The notes: generated by a model from the sequence alone, not told the origin. Positions 18,917 to 28,272 are shown, counted from the first letter of the stretch. The stretch: 64,000 nt of DNA from Massilia sp. KIM (GCF_002007115.1 NZ_MVAD01000001.1:1054001-1118000); one strand, 5' to 3'. Translations and numbers: made by a program.

Positions 18917-19843
18917 ATGAGGAAAGCGCAAGTTGCGGACCAAGGCCCGTGGGACAAGCGCAAGGACGAGGGGCGCCTGCCGCCGCGCTTGGCGATGCCC
19001 GCGTCCGAGGCGGAGCGGGAGGCGCTCGACTCCGGGCGCGCGCGCCGGGTGGAGCAGGCGCGCGGCATCGCTTCGATTCCGGCACTGCGCGAGGCGATCC
19101 GCCAGGCGTCCGAGCGACTACCTGCGGCAGACACCATTCCGAGCCTGGGCCGCCTGGACAGCGCGGCTTTCCGGCTTCGCGCAGCCGAGGGCCTGCCTTT
19201 TCTGATCGAGGGGGTGGTGAACCGCTGGCCGATCGCGGCGCTCGACCGCTCGGTGCTGCGCGGACGCTTCGGCGCGTTGCCGGTGCGGGCCCGGGTCGGC
19301 GACTACGTCGGGACCGCGTTCGCGCCCGACCGCGCGATGCGGGACATGAGCATGGCGAACTATCTCGACCTGGTCGCGCAGGATTCCAGCCCGCTGCCTC
19401 CCTACGTGGGCAACCTGGGTCTACGTGAGCTCAACGCGCTGTGCCATTGGCCCAACTACTTTGCCAAGCCTGGCCCGGCGCGCTTCTGGATCGGCCCGGA
19501 GCGCACGGTCACACCCCTGCACTGCGACTACGACGACAACCTGTTCGCCCAGGTATGGGGGAGCAAGCGCATCTTTCTGGCGCCGCCGCATCACGACCGC
19601 TACCTGTACGCCCGCGAAGCCAATCCTTTGCTGTTCGCCTCTCCTTTCGACCCCGAAGCGCCGGACTACGCGGCCTACCCGCTCGCCCGTCATGCCACGT
19701 TGGCCGAATGCATCGTCGGGCCGGGGGATCTGCTCTACGTGCCAGCGGGCTGGTACCACCAGGTGCGGGCGCTGAGCTTCTCGCTGTCTTCCAACCGCTG
19801 GTCGAGGGCCCTGCCGATGGCACTTGGCGGTCGAATGCCCTGA
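18917..19843 (+). CDS. Cupin-like / JmjC-type Fe(II) 2-oxoglutarate oxygenase-like protein
   Basis: A 308-residue protein with a cupin_8/JmjC core. The metal ligands are His and Asp in TPLHCDYDDN and a distal His in VPAGWYHQV. A Lys in GSKRIFLAPP is at the usual 2-oxoglutarate-binding place. PFLIEGVVNRWP is the typical family opening. In bacteria such proteins are protein or small-molecule hydroxylases; some sit beside TonB receptors. No partner is obvious here. It is divergent from the MBL hydrolase. Confidence 0.88.
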   Translation: MRKAQVADQGPWDKRKDEGRLPPRLAMPASEAEREALDSGRARRVEQARGIASIPALREAIRQASERLPAADTIPSLGRLDSAAFRLRAAEGLPFLIEGVVNRWPIAALDRSVLRGRFGALPVRARVGDYVGTAFAPDRAMRDMSMANYLDLVAQDSSPLPPYVGNLGLRELNALCHWPNYFAKPGPARFWIGPERTVTPLHCDYDDNLFAQVWGSKRIFLAPPHHDRYLYAREANPLLFASPFDPEAPDYAAYPLARHATLAECIVGPGDLLYVPAGWYHQVRALSFSLSSNRWSRALPMALGGRMP

Positions 19844-19884
19844 GCGCCATTCCGGCCGGGTAGCAAGGCGAATGTTCACCCCGG

Positions 19885-19939
19885 CGAAATAATGTATTGC
19901 AAGCAGTGGGTATTCCGGAGGCCCGCATTATTGCTGACA
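19885..19939. promoter_or_regulatory. Possible regulator-binding region sharing 10-mers with the 24.0-kb LysR promoter
   Basis: CGAAATAATG (19885-19894) and ATTGCTGACA (19930-19939, in CATTATTGCTGACA) flank 35 bases, 62 bases before the FMN-oxidoreductase operon. AATAATG and CATTATT form an inverted pair. Both 10-mers recur between the AhpD-like and LysR genes at 24001-24031. This suggests a common regulator, perhaps the LysR at 24085. Confidence 0.4.
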
Positions 19940-20001
19940 ATGATCTCCACGATGATCCAAACCAGGCCGACCCAGGCCGACTTTTTATGTGGAGACGCAG
20001 C

Positions 20002-20934
20002 ATGACGATGACATCGGTTTATCATGAAGGCGAACGGGCCGTGCAGCAGTCGGCGGGCGAGGTCGCCATTGCCGACCGCAATGGCGTGGTCATCGCCGAC
20101 ACCATCCTGGGCGGCGCCCGGCCCTTCCTGCAGAAGCAGTCCATGGTGGTGCTGGGCAGCGTGGACGCGGAGGGCGCGCCCTGGTCGACGGTGCTGTACG
20201 GGCCGCCGGGCTTCGCCCACGCCGACGTCGCCGACGCCGTGATCCTTGACCTGCCACTCGCGCGGCGCGACCCGGGCGATCCGTTCTGGGCCAACATCGG
20301 CGCCAATCCGGCCATCGGCATGCTGTTCATCGAACTCGGCTCGCGCCGCCGCTACCGCATCAACGGAACGCTGGCGCGCCTGGACGACCAGGGTATCGAA
20401 GTAAGCGTGCGCGAAGCCTACCCGAATTGTCCGAAATACATCCAGCGCCGCCAGCTGCGCGGCATGGACGGCGAATCGTCGCCGGCGCTCCTGGGCGAGG
20501 GCAGGGCCGTGGTGGGCGAGGTGCGCGACATCGTGCGCAGCGCCGACACCGTGTTCGTGGCCAGCAACCACCCGCAGCGCGGCGCCGACGCCTCGCATCG
20601 GGGCGGCAACCCGGGCTTCGTGCAAGTGGTGCACGAAGGCCTGCTGCGCATCCCCGACTATCCCGGCAACAGCCTGTTCAACACTTTCGGCAACTTCCAG
20701 GTCGACCCGCGCGTCGGCCTGTGCGTGCCCGACTTCGCCGGCCAGCGCATGCTGCAGCTGAGCGGCCGGGCGCGCGTGCTGCATGGCCAGGACGACGGCG
20801 CCCACCTGAGCGCCGGCACCGGCCGCTTCTGGGAAATCGAGGTCGATCGCTGGCTGCTGCGCCGCGTGCCGCAGCGGCTGGAATGGGAATACCTGGACGC
20901 CTCGCCCTTCAACCCCGCCGTCGTGGAGGGCTGA
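20002..20934 (+). CDS. Pyridoxamine 5'-phosphate oxidase-family FMN-binding protein
   Basis: A 310-residue protein of the large PNPOx-like flavin-reductase/FMN-binding class. FLQKQSMVVLGSVDAEGAPWSTVLYGPPGF is a typical split-barrel FMN-binding start, repeated in the second half as DTVFVASNHPQRGADASHRGGNPGFV, so the protein looks like two fused split barrels. ATG 20002 has GGAGACGCAGC before it; the longer frame upstream lacks a ribosome site. It is three bases before the ferredoxin reductase gene and forms an operon with it, so the pair may hand electrons between NAD(P)H and FMN or an oxygenase. Confidence 0.87.
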   Translation: MTMTSVYHEGERAVQQSAGEVAIADRNGVVIADTILGGARPFLQKQSMVVLGSVDAEGAPWSTVLYGPPGFAHADVADAVILDLPLARRDPGDPFWANIGANPAIGMLFIELGSRRRYRINGTLARLDDQGIEVSVREAYPNCPKYIQRRQLRGMDGESSPALLGEGRAVVGEVRDIVRSADTVFVASNHPQRGADASHRGGNPGFVQVVHEGLLRIPDYPGNSLFNTFGNFQVDPRVGLCVPDFAGQRMLQLSGRARVLHGQDDGAHLSAGTGRFWEIEVDRWLLRRVPQRLEWEYLDASPFNPAVVEG

Positions 20935-20937
20935 ATC

Positions 20938-21873
20938 ATGCGCTACCGTATCGACGCCATCATTCCCCACGGGCCGGCGGTCAAGGAGTTTCGCCTGGCT
21001 CCGCTCGACGGCGCGCCGCTTCCGCCCTGGCAGCCGGGCGCCCACGTGGAACTCCGCTTCCGCTCGCGCGCCGGGAACACGCACACCAATGCCTATTCGG
21101 TGGTCGGTGAAGCCGAGGGGCTGCTGCGCATCGCGGTGCAGCGCGAGGACCAGGGACGCGGCGGCTCGCGCGTGCTGCACGAGGAATTCGCGCCCGGCAT
21201 GGAGCTGGAGCTGAGCCAGCCCCTGGACAGTTTCCGGCTGCATGCCGGCAGCGCGCGCACCGTCCTGATCGCGGGCGGCATCGGCATCACGCCGATCCTG
21301 CCGATGGCGCGCGCGCTCGAGGCCTCCGGCGCCGCCTACGAGTTGCACTACATCGCACATGCTCCCGAGCGCCTGGTGCTGGCCGAGGACTGGCAGTCAC
21401 TGGACCAGGGCTGCGTGCGCACCTACGTGACGCAGCGCGACGGGCGCCCCGACCTGGATGCGCTGATCGGCCCATGGGAAGAGGGCTGCGAACTGCATGC
21501 CTGCGGGCCGGTCTCCCTGCTGGAGGCGATCCGCGCCAGCGCCACCGCCCAGGGCTGGCCGCAACAGCACATCCGCTTCGAAAGTTTCGGCGCGCGCGCC
21601 CAGGACCAGGACCGTCCGCTGCGCGTGCACCTGGTCCAGAGCGGAATGACGCTCGATGTCGCCCCAGGCAAGTCGATCCTGGACGCCATGATCGAGGCCG
21701 AGGCCTTCGTCTCCTACGAGTGCAAACGGGGCGAGTGCGGCAACTGCTACGCGGCCGTCGTCAGGGGCGATCCCGTGCACCGCGACGTCTGCCTCACCCC
21801 CGACCAGCGCGCACAGGGCATGACCCCCTGTGTGTCCTGGGCCAGCGGTCCCGAGCTTGAGCTCGATCTCTAA
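20938..21873 (+). CDS. PDR/VanB family oxidoreductase (FMN/NAD + [2Fe-2S] reductase)
   Basis: A 311-residue phthalate-dioxygenase-reductase type protein. It has the flavin-binding barrel (LPPWQPGAHVELRF, NAYSVVG), the nucleotide-binding domain (TVLIAGGIGITPILPMA, ACGPVSLLEAI) and a C-terminal plant-type ferredoxin with all four cysteines in YECKRGECGNCYAAVV and VCLT. It transfers electrons from NAD(P)H to a partner oxygenase. No Rieske oxygenase lies nearby, so the partner may be the PNPOx-like protein three bases upstream or a gene elsewhere. It is the middle gene of a three-gene operon. Confidence 0.92.
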   Translation: MRYRIDAIIPHGPAVKEFRLAPLDGAPLPPWQPGAHVELRFRSRAGNTHTNAYSVVGEAEGLLRIAVQREDQGRGGSRVLHEEFAPGMELELSQPLDSFRLHAGSARTVLIAGGIGITPILPMARALEASGAAYELHYIAHAPERLVLAEDWQSLDQGCVRTYVTQRDGRPDLDALIGPWEEGCELHACGPVSLLEAIRASATAQGWPQQHIRFESFGARAQDQDRPLRVHLVQSGMTLDVAPGKSILDAMIEAEAFVSYECKRGECGNCYAAVVRGDPVHRDVCLTPDQRAQGMTPCVSWASGPELELDL

Positions 21874-21918
21874 GCGCCATCTGATCCATTTTTTTCCACA
21901 CGACCTACGAGGTAAAGC

Positions 21919-22398
21919 ATGTCGACCAATCAAGAAATCCGTCCCCCGCTCCCGCCCTTCACCCGCGAAACGGCGATCCAGAAGGTGCGCCTCGCCGAAG
22001 ACGGTTGGAACAGCCGCGACGCCGCCAAGGTGGCGCTGGCCTACAGCCTGGACACCCGCTGGCGCAACCGCGCCGAGTTCTGCAACGGCCGCGACGAGGC
22101 GCGCGCCTTCCTCGAGCGTAAATGGAACAAGGAGCTCGAGTACCGCCTGATCAAGGAATTGTGGGCCTTCACGGACAACCGCATCGCGGTGCGCTACGCC
22201 TACGAAAGCCGCGACGACTCGGGCAACTGGTACCGCTCCTACGGCAACGAGAACTGGGAATTCGGCCCGGACGGCCTGATGATCAACCGCTACGCCTGCA
22301 TCAACGACATGCCGATCAAGGAAGAGGAGCGCAAGTTCCGCTGGCCGCTGGGACGCCGCCCCGACGACCACCCCGGCCTGTCCGAGCTCGGGCTCTGA
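21919..22398 (+). CDS. DUF1348 / NTF2-like family protein
   Basis: A 159-residue small alpha+beta barrel protein of the DUF1348 family. [52 protein letters not shown] and [24 protein letters not shown] are hallmarks of it. The biochemical role of the family is unknown. It is the third gene behind the PNPOx-like and PDR/VanB genes (45 bases downstream), which suggests a role in the same redox pathway. Confidence 0.9.
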   Translation: MSTNQEIRPPLPPFTRETAIQKVRLAEDGWNSRDAAKVALAYSLDTRWRNRAEFCNGRDEARAFLERKWNKELEYRLIKELWAFTDNRIAVRYAYESRDDSGNWYRSYGNENWEFGPDGLMINRYACINDMPIKEEERKFRWPLGRRPDDHPGLSELGL

Positions 22399-22428
22399 TT
22401 CCTTCCGGCCCGCAGGGCCGTCCAAGAG

Positions 22429-22465
22429 CAAGGCCAGCCGTCCCGTATCCGGGCGCCTGGCCTTG
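22429..22465. terminator. Inverted repeat between convergent operon and hydrolase
   Basis: CAAGGCCAG (22429-22437) pairs perfectly with CTGGCCTTG (22457-22465) around a 19-base GC-rich loop. It lies between the ends of two convergent genes and could stop transcription both ways, though it has no U-tract. A smaller GGCCC/GGGCC hairpin lies just before it. Confidence 0.4.
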
Positions 22466-22484
22466 AATGCTTGCGCCTGCGGTT

Positions 22485-23414
22485 TCAGCGCGGGCCGGCC
22501 CCAAGCTGGCGCAGGAAGGCGCGGGTCAGCGCGCTCACTTCGTCGAGCCGGGTGTCCATCACGAAGTGGCCGCCGTCCAGCACGTGCACCTGGGCCTGGG
22601 GCAGGTCGCGCCGGAAAGCGTGGGCGCCGGCTTCGACGAAGGCCAGGTCGTGTCGGCCCCAGACCACCAGGGTGGGGAGCTGGCGCTGCCTGAGCCAGGC
22701 CTGCCATTGCGGATAGGCGGCCAGGTTGTGGCGGTAGTCGTAGATCAGGTCGGCCTGGATGCGCGCCTGGCCTGGACGGTTCAGGTAGGCGACTTCGTCC
22801 ATCCACAGGTCGGGATCGTAGGCTTCCACGTTCGGGTCGCTGCCGACATGGCGTGCGCGCGTGAGCGCCACGGACTGGTGTGCGGCCACCACCTCGGCCT
22901 CGTGGGCGGCGCGGTCGGCCCAATACGGTTTGCGCTTGGCCCACATGGCGCCAAGGCCTTCCTCGTACACGTTCCCGTTCTGGAACACCATGGCGCGCAC
23001 CGCCTGCGGACGCGCCACGGCCAGGCGCATCCCGACCGGGGCGCCATAGTCCTGCATCAGCAGGACGTAGCGCCGCATCCCGAGCGCGTCGGCGAATTGC
23101 CCCATGGTCTGCGCCAGGTGCTCGAAGCTGTAGGCGTAGCGCGCCGGATCGGGCGCCTGGCTGTTGCCGAAGCCGGGGTAGTCCGGGGCCACCAGGTGGA
23201 ACTCGTCGCCCAGGCGCCGCATCAGCGCGTCGTACATGCGCGAGGAGCTGGGCACGCCGTGCAGTAGCAGGACGCTGGGCTTGGCGGGATCGCCCGCCTC
23301 GCGGTAGGCGATGCTGACCCCATCGACTTGGACGCTGCGGTAGGCGATCGGCGCGGCTTGCGCCGCCTGACTGGCGCCGGCCAGGACGAGGGCGGCGGCG
23401 GCGAGAGTATGCAT
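22485..23414 (-). CDS. Exported alpha/beta hydrolase (epoxide hydrolase/haloalkane dehalogenase-like)
   Basis: A 309-residue protein with a signal peptide (MHTLAAAALVLAGASQAAQA). The core is of the epoxide hydrolase/dehalogenase group: LLLHGVPSSSRMY (oxyanion HGxP), the nucleophile Asp in LLMQDYGAPVGM, the acid near WGRHDLAF and the His in LDGGHFVMD. Asp instead of Ser at the nucleophile supports hydrolysis of epoxides or carbon-halogen bonds rather than simple esters. Export to the periplasm is unusual but known. It is a single gene. Confidence 0.88.
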   Translation of the reverse strand: MHTLAAAALVLAGASQAAQAAPIAYRSVQVDGVSIAYREAGDPAKPSVLLLHGVPSSSRMYDALMRRLGDEFHLVAPDYPGFGNSQAPDPARYAYSFEHLAQTMGQFADALGMRRYVLLMQDYGAPVGMRLAVARPQAVRAMVFQNGNVYEEGLGAMWAKRKPYWADRAAHEAEVVAAHQSVALTRARHVGSDPNVEAYDPDLWMDEVAYLNRPGQARIQADLIYDYRHNLAAYPQWQAWLRQRQLPTLVVWGRHDLAFVEAGAHAFRRDLPQAQVHVLDGGHFVMDTRLDEVSALTRAFLRQLGAGPR

Positions 23415-23560
23415 GGGGAACTCCTGTGTCGTTGAGGGGAATGGCGCTGTCGCGCGCAGGTCCGCGGCGCTGCAGCGGATGCAAGAATTCTAGGTTCGCG
23501 CCGGCCCGGGGAAAACCGCCCGCGCATGAATACAATCTTTCGCCAGGCGCAATGCCCGGC

Positions 23561-23980
23561 CTAGCGCTTCCCCTCCGCCGGCGCCTCGGCGTCGTGGCGG
23601 CGGCAGGGCGCGACCTGGGCCCGCACTTCGGCGATCTGGTCCGGGCGGTAACCCACCTGCGCCATGCGCGCCAGGTCTGCGGCAGCGGGCGCGCCGGGGT
23701 CGTCGAGCAGACGGCCCACGAAGGCCAAGCAGGCACTTCCCTTCGCGTCATGGCTGGTGCCGCCGGCGTTGGCCGCCATCTCGGCGCGGTTCATGCCGGC
23801 CGCGCGGCCCCATTCCTGCAGCAGGGCCGGCGACATGCCCGGGCAACCGCGCTGGGCGAGGTAGAGCGCGATACGGATGCGGGTCGGCGCGCCGAGCGCC
23901 GCGTCGCCCGCCTGCGCGTCGAGCGCCGCCGGAGGGCGCTGATCGAACGAGGGAGTGTCCGGAACGGTATGCTGTGTCAT
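23561..23980 (-). CDS. AhpD/carboxymuconolactone decarboxylase-like protein lacking the CxxC
   Basis: A 139-residue protein, poorly recognised. The helical pattern ALYLAQRGCPGMSPALLQEWGRAAGM followed by SACLAFVGRLLDDPGAPAAADLARMAQVGYRPDQIAEV resembles AhpD-like (CMD) proteins. In those the first helix has a CxxC (for example CxYC) that reduces peroxiredoxin. Here only one Cys remains in that position (RGCPGM), so the peroxidase reaction is doubtful. It is divergent from the LysR gene at 24085, its probable regulator. Confidence 0.6.
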   Translation of the reverse strand: MTQHTVPDTPSFDQRPPAALDAQAGDAALGAPTRIRIALYLAQRGCPGMSPALLQEWGRAAGMNRAEMAANAGGTSHDAKGSACLAFVGRLLDDPGAPAAADLARMAQVGYRPDQIAEVRAQVAPCRRHDAEAPAEGKR

Positions 23981-24000
23981 GATAGGAATGGGTTCGGATG

Positions 24001-24031
24001 ATTGCTGACACGTGCATTCTGCGAAATAATG
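24001..24031. promoter_or_regulatory. Probable LysR site in the AhpD-like/LysR divergent region
   Basis: ATTGCTGACA (24001-24010) and CGAAATAATG (24022-24031) lie between divergent genes, where LysR regulators normally bind. Both 10-mers also occur before the operon at 20002, in opposite order. The AT-rich 10-mers stand out in this GC-rich genome. Confidence 0.42.
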
Positions 24032-24084
24032 GGGCGCAGAGAAATCGCCCCTGCAACAAAGCTGTCTTTCGCTCGGAGAAATAA

Positions 24085-24984
24085 GTGGACCAGATTCACC
24101 TGATGCAGGTCTTTGCCGCCGTCGGCGAGGAAGAGGGTTTCGCCGCGGCCGCGCGCCGCCTCGACCTGTCGCCGGCGGCGGTCACGCGCGCGATCGCCAG
24201 CCTGGAGGAGAAGCTGGGTGTCAAGCTGCTGCTGCGCACCACCCGTAACGTGAGGCTGACCGAGGCCGGCCAGCGCTACCTGGACGACGTGCGCAACATC
24301 CTGGCCAGCATCGAGGAAGCCAACGAAGCGGCGGCTGGCGTCAACGCCGCGCCCAAGGGCAACCTGACGATCACCGCCTCGGTGCTGTTCGGGAAAAGCT
24401 TCGTCATGCCCTGCATCGTGCGCTACCTGAGCGAATATCCCGAGGTCGAGGTGACGGCGCTGTTCCTGGACCGGATCGTCAACCTGGTCGACGAGGGCAT
24501 CGACGTCGCGGTGCGCATCGGCCACCTGCCGGATTCCAGCCTCAAGGCGCTGCGGGTGGGGCAGGTGCGGCGTGTGCTGTGCGCCTCGCCCGAATACCTG
24601 GCCAGGCGCGGCGTGCCCCAGCACCCGTCCGACCTTCTGCACCACACCGTGATCGCCGCCAGCGGCGTGTCGCCCCGGGTCGAGTGGAAGTTCGGCGCGG
24701 TCGACGACCCCACCATGGTGCGCCTGCGCCCGCGCCTGACCGTCACCAGCAACGACGCGGCGATCGAGGCGGCGTCGGCGGGCCTGGGCATCTGCCGGCT
24801 GCTGTCCTACCAGATCGCGGACGAACTCGGCGCCGGCCGCCTGAAGATCGTGCTGGAAGAGTACGAGGAGGCGCCCTGGCCGGTGCACCTGGTGCACCGC
24901 GAGAGCAAGTTCGGTTCGTCCAAGGTGAGGAATTTCATCGACCTGCTGGCCGAGCACCTGCGCGCCCACCCGCACCTGAACTGA
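24085..24984 (+). CDS. LysR family transcriptional regulator
   Basis: A 299-residue regulator starting with GTG at 24085, preceded by CGGAGAAATAA. The N-terminal winged helix-turn-helix is FAAVGEEEGFAAAARRLDLSPAAVTRAIASLEEKLGVKLLLRTTRNVRLTEAG. The effector-binding domain starts with GNLTITASVLFGKSFVMP. It belongs to the CrgA/DsdC-like branch common beside oxidoreductases. It is divergent from the AhpD-like gene. Shared 10-mers suggest that it may also control the FMN-oxidoreductase operon at 20002. Confidence 0.93.
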   Translation: MDQIHLMQVFAAVGEEEGFAAAARRLDLSPAAVTRAIASLEEKLGVKLLLRTTRNVRLTEAGQRYLDDVRNILASIEEANEAAAGVNAAPKGNLTITASVLFGKSFVMPCIVRYLSEYPEVEVTALFLDRIVNLVDEGIDVAVRIGHLPDSSLKALRVGQVRRVLCASPEYLARRGVPQHPSDLLHHTVIAASGVSPRVEWKFGAVDDPTMVRLRPRLTVTSNDAAIEAASAGLGICRLLSYQIADELGAGRLKIVLEEYEEAPWPVHLVHRESKFGSSKVRNFIDLLAEHLRAHPHLN

Positions 24985-25125
24985 CGGAGCTGTTTCGCGT
25001 GGCGTAACGATCTATTGCTTTACACATGGTTTATCTCTCCGTGCGGCGTCCCTAGAATGGCCTCATCCGCTGCAGACACAGCGGACCGAACTCTAGCGAC
25101 TCAACCAACACCAAGGAGAACCACC

Positions 25126-25497
25126 ATGAAAGCAGCCATCATCATCCTGTCCGATCCGAAAGCCGGCGAAGAAGCGCTCGGCCGCATGTTCAACGGGCTG
25201 GCCGCCGCCTACGACTTCAAGCAGAAGGATACCGAGGTCGGCATCTACTTCCAGGGTACCGGCACCCGCTGGCCCGGCGTGCTGGCGAACAGCGCGCACC
25301 CGATCCACGCGCTGTATAAAGCGGTGGAAGACCGGGTGGTGGGCATCTCCTGCGGCTGCGCCGACGTGTTCGGGGCGCGCGAGGAAGTCGAGAAAGCCGG
25401 CTTCGACCTGATCACCGACAACAGCGTGCCCGGCACCTCGGGCCTGCCGAGCATCGCCCAGATCTCGGCTGACGGCTACACCGTCTTCACCTTCTAA
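25126..25497 (+). CDS. DsrE-like small protein
   Basis: A 123-residue protein beginning MKAAIIILSDPKAGEEALGRMFNGL, with IYFQGTGTRWPGVL and SCGCADVFGAREEVEKAGFDLI. The Rossmann-like order and the CGC in the middle fit the DsrE/F-like sulfur-relay superfamily, but the match is loose and the function is unknown. ATG 25126 follows AAGGAGAACCACC, an excellent ribosome site. It lies 141 bases after the LysR gene and may have its own promoter there. Confidence 0.7.
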   Translation: MKAAIIILSDPKAGEEALGRMFNGLAAAYDFKQKDTEVGIYFQGTGTRWPGVLANSAHPIHALYKAVEDRVVGISCGCADVFGAREEVEKAGFDLITDNSVPGTSGLPSIAQISADGYTVFTF

Positions 25498-25506
25498 GCC
25501 TGCGCC

Positions 25507-25543
25507 GGACGGGACCCGATCACAATAGTGGCCGGGCCCGTCC
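25507..25543 (+). terminator. Terminator-like hairpin after the DsrE-like gene
   Basis: GGACGGGACC near 25507-25516 pairs with GGGCCCGTCC (25534-25543), one mismatch, around a mostly unpaired loop. It lies 10 bases after the stop. No run of T follows, so it may be a weak or factor-dependent terminator. Confidence 0.35.
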
Positions 25544-25558
25544 TCATGCGACACCGCA

Positions 25559-26215
25559 ATGAACACCGTCGTCCTTCCCCCGGCGGAGCCAGCCGAGATC
25601 CTGATGCTCTACCCTGGCGGCTATCCGGTCCATCTCGATGTCCCTCAGTGCGACATCGGTGGGGCCGGGACCGCGATGCGGTTCACCTTACCCCTGCGCG
25701 GCCATAACCTTCCCCTACGCCACGCGCGCGAGCGCAAAATGGTGGTCGCCCTGTCCGGCGAACTGCGGGTGCGCAGTGGTGCGCGAGTCCTGGCGGTGCT
25801 TCGTCCCGGCGAGGCGCTGTTGCTGCCGCAGGGCGTCGGTCACAGGATTTTCCAGCATGGACCGGAGCCGAGCACCGTCGGCGTCGCCCTGTGGCCAGGG
25901 AGGGTCGAAGAAGCCTTTCGCGCGCTGGCGCGGGCCGTCGAGGCGCGCGGCTTCGCGCGTGAGGAGGCCGCGCGAATCCTGGCGTCATTCGGGCTTGCCT
26001 GGGACAATGGCGCGACGCATGAGGCCAGAGGCGACGTCGCTGTCCTGCCGGCCTGCGTGGCGCTGGAACGGCTGCCGCTCCTGCTGGCGGGCGCGCTGCG
26101 TGAGCGATGGCGAACATGGCTGCGGCTGTCCCCGGGAACTGGACGCGCGAACCGCATCGAGGGGATGGAGCCTGGTGCGACACTCGCCCCGGTGAACGCG
26201 AGCAAGCGCTCGTAA
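25559..26215 (+). CDS. Cupin-domain protein of unknown role
   Basis: A 218-residue protein. Residues 40-105 form a single cupin barrel ([45 protein letters not shown]). The rest is Ala/Arg/Glu-rich, with a helical segment [16 protein letters not shown]. It lacks a recognisable helix-turn-helix, so it is probably not an AraC regulator despite the cupin. No ribosome site stands out before ATG 25559. It is 60 bases downstream of the DsrE-like gene. Base composition is that of the neighbours. Confidence 0.6.
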   Translation: MNTVVLPPAEPAEILMLYPGGYPVHLDVPQCDIGGAGTAMRFTLPLRGHNLPLRHARERKMVVALSGELRVRSGARVLAVLRPGEALLLPQGVGHRIFQHGPEPSTVGVALWPGRVEEAFRALARAVEARGFAREEAARILASFGLAWDNGATHEARGDVAVLPACVALERLPLLLAGALRERWRTWLRLSPGTGRANRIEGMEPGATLAPVNASKRS

Positions 26216-26340
26216 ACGCTTGTTTCCCCTCTGGTCGGCTGGCGATTCGAACCGCATTTCGAGGTGATCCAGCAATCCGGCGAGTGCGGGGCTGCGCAGG
26301 CGATATACTGCTGGGCGCCACCTCTTGCCCAGGACGCCCG

Positions 26341-27474
26341 ATGATCATCTCTTCCGCCACCGACTTTCGCGAAGCCGCCCGGCGCCGGCTGCCGCCCTTC
26401 CTCTTCCACTATCTCGACGGCGGCGCCGGCGCCGAGCAGACGCTGCGCGCCAACGTCGAGGACCTGCAGGGCGTGCGCCTGCGCCAGCGAGTGCTGCGCG
26501 GCTCGGAGCAGCTCGACCTCGGGGTCGAATGGTTCGGCCAGCGCTACGCCCTGCCGGTCGCGCTGGCCCCGGTAGGGCTGGCCGGGATGTATGCCCGGCG
26601 CGGCGAGGTTCAGGCGGTGCGCGCGGCCGGCCGCTGCGGCATTCCCTTCATCCAGTCGACGGTGTCGGTGTGCCCGCTGGCCGAAGTGGCGGCCCAGGCG
26701 GCCAGCCCGATATGGTTCCAGCTCTACGTGCTCAAGGACCGCGGCTTCATGCGCGACGTGATGCGCCGCGCCTGGGAGCTGGGCGCCACGACCCTGATGT
26801 TCACGGTCGACATGCCGGTGCCGGGCGCGCGCTACCGCGACGCCCACAGCGGCATGAGCGGGCCGAACGGTCCGCTGCGGCGCGTGCTGCAGGCCATGCG
26901 GCACCCGCGCTGGGCCTGGGACGTGGGCTTGTTCGGCCGCCCCCACGACCTGGGCAACATCTCGGCCTATCGCGGCCATGCCACCGGGCTGGCGGACTAC
27001 ATCGGCTGGCTGGGCGCCAACTTCGACCCCGGCATCGGCTGGCGCGACCTGGAGTGGATCCGCGACGAATGGGGCGGCAAGCTGGTCATCAAGGGCATCC
27101 TCGACGCCGAGGACGCGCGCGACGCACTGGCCTTCGGGGCCGACGGCATCGTGGTGTCCAACCACGGCGGGCGCCAGCTGGACGGCGCGCCGTCCACGGC
27201 CCGGGCGCTGCCCGCCATCGCCGAGGTGGCCAAGGGGAGCATGACGATCTTCGCCGACGGCGGGGTGCGCACCGGGACCGACGTGTTCCGCATGCTGGCC
27301 CTGGGGGCGGACGGGGTGCTGCTGGGGCGGGCCTTCATCTACGCGCTGGCGACCCAGGGGCAGGCCGGGGTCGAGCGCCTGCTGGCCATCATGGAGAAGG
27401 ATTTGCGGACCAATATGGTGCTCACCGGTGTTGGGTCCGTGGGCGAGATCGGACCGCAGGTACTGGCCGCCTAG
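26341..27474 (+). CDS. lldD: FMN-dependent L-lactate dehydrogenase-like alpha-hydroxy-acid oxidase
   Basis: A 377-residue (S)-2-hydroxyacid dehydrogenase of the LldD/glycolate-oxidase family. It opens [25 protein letters not shown]. It has [18 protein letters not shown], the K in KLVIKGIL, and the catalytic His275 in [21 protein letters not shown], then [29 protein letters not shown]. coli LldD is 396 residues. It oxidises L-lactate (or a similar acid) and passes electrons to the quinone pool. No lactate permease or LldR is adjacent. The end overlaps the convergent channel gene by four bases. Confidence 0.9.
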   Translation: MIISSATDFREAARRRLPPFLFHYLDGGAGAEQTLRANVEDLQGVRLRQRVLRGSEQLDLGVEWFGQRYALPVALAPVGLAGMYARRGEVQAVRAAGRCGIPFIQSTVSVCPLAEVAAQAASPIWFQLYVLKDRGFMRDVMRRAWELGATTLMFTVDMPVPGARYRDAHSGMSGPNGPLRRVLQAMRHPRWAWDVGLFGRPHDLGNISAYRGHATGLADYIGWLGANFDPGIGWRDLEWIRDEWGGKLVIKGILDAEDARDALAFGADGIVVSNHGGRQLDGAPSTARALPAIAEVAKGSMTIFADGGVRTGTDVFRMLALGADGVLLGRAFIYALATQGQAGVERLLAIMEKDLRTNMVLTGVGSVGEIGPQVLAA

Positions 27475-28133
27475 CGCGACTGGTCGCGGTTGCCACTCTC
27501 TGGCTGCTGGGCCTCGTCCGGTTCGCGCGAGCGCACCGTCGGCAAGTGCCAGTCGTAGCGGATCGCCGCCATGCGCAGACCGAAGCAGAGCACGGCGCCG
27601 GCGATGGCGGTCGGGGTGGTGGGCAACTGCAGCGCGTCGCCCAGCACCACCACGCCGGCGCCGGCCAGCGCCGCCACCGCGTAGACGTCCGAGCGGAACA
27701 CGGCCGGCACGTTGGACAGCAGGACATCGCGCGCGATGCCCCCGCCGATCCCGGTCAGCATGCCGAGCAGCGCCGCCATCCAGGGCTCCAGCCCGAACAC
27801 CAGCGCCTTCTGGGCGCCGGCCACGCAGAACAGGGCCAGGCCGGCGGCGTCGAAGATCAGCACCGAGTTGCCCAGGCGCTTGACCAGGGGGTCCCAGAAG
27901 AAGATGCACAGGCCGGCCAGGCTGGACACCACCAGGTAGCGCCAGTCGCTGATCGCGGCCGGCGGGGTGGCGCCGATCAGGAGGTCGCGCACGATGCCGC
28001 CCGAGCAGGCGGCCACGAAGGACAGCACCAGCACCCCGAAGATGTCGAGCCGGCGGCGCGCGCCCGCGGCGGCGCCGCTCAGGGCGAACACGAAGGTGCC
28101 GATCAGGTCGAGCGTCAGCACCAGGGTCTTCAT
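27471..28133 (-). CDS. TRIC-family (UPF0126/YadS-type) membrane protein
   Basis: A 220-residue protein with seven predicted helices. The internal repeat is typical of prokaryotic TRIC cation channels: [17 protein letters not shown] and [13 protein letters not shown] in the first half, then [18 protein letters not shown] and [16 protein letters not shown] in the second. It starts at ATG 28133, which has GGGGG five bases upstream; ATG 28145 or 28211 would add a short N-terminal tail. Prokaryotic members are monovalent-cation channels in vitro; the physiological role is uncertain. Confidence 0.9.
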   Translation of the reverse strand: MKTLVLTLDLIGTFVFALSGAAAGARRRLDIFGVLVLSFVAACSGGIVRDLLIGATPPAAISDWRYLVVSSLAGLCIFFWDPLVKRLGNSVLIFDAAGLALFCVAGAQKALVFGLEPWMAALLGMLTGIGGGIARDVLLSNVPAVFRSDVYAVAALAGAGVVVLGDALQLPTTPTAIAGAVLCFGLRMAAIRYDWHLPTVRSREPDEAQQPESGNRDQSR

Positions 28134-28272
28134 GGCGGCCCCCATGTCGAGGGAGAGGACTTCAAACACGATGGATGTCGGATAAGCAAAGAGGTACCAC
28201 GCCGAACGCATGGCAATCCGGCATGGTACCCGGCCCGGCCGACATTGGGAAGCGCAGGCTTCCCGGGCGGGC

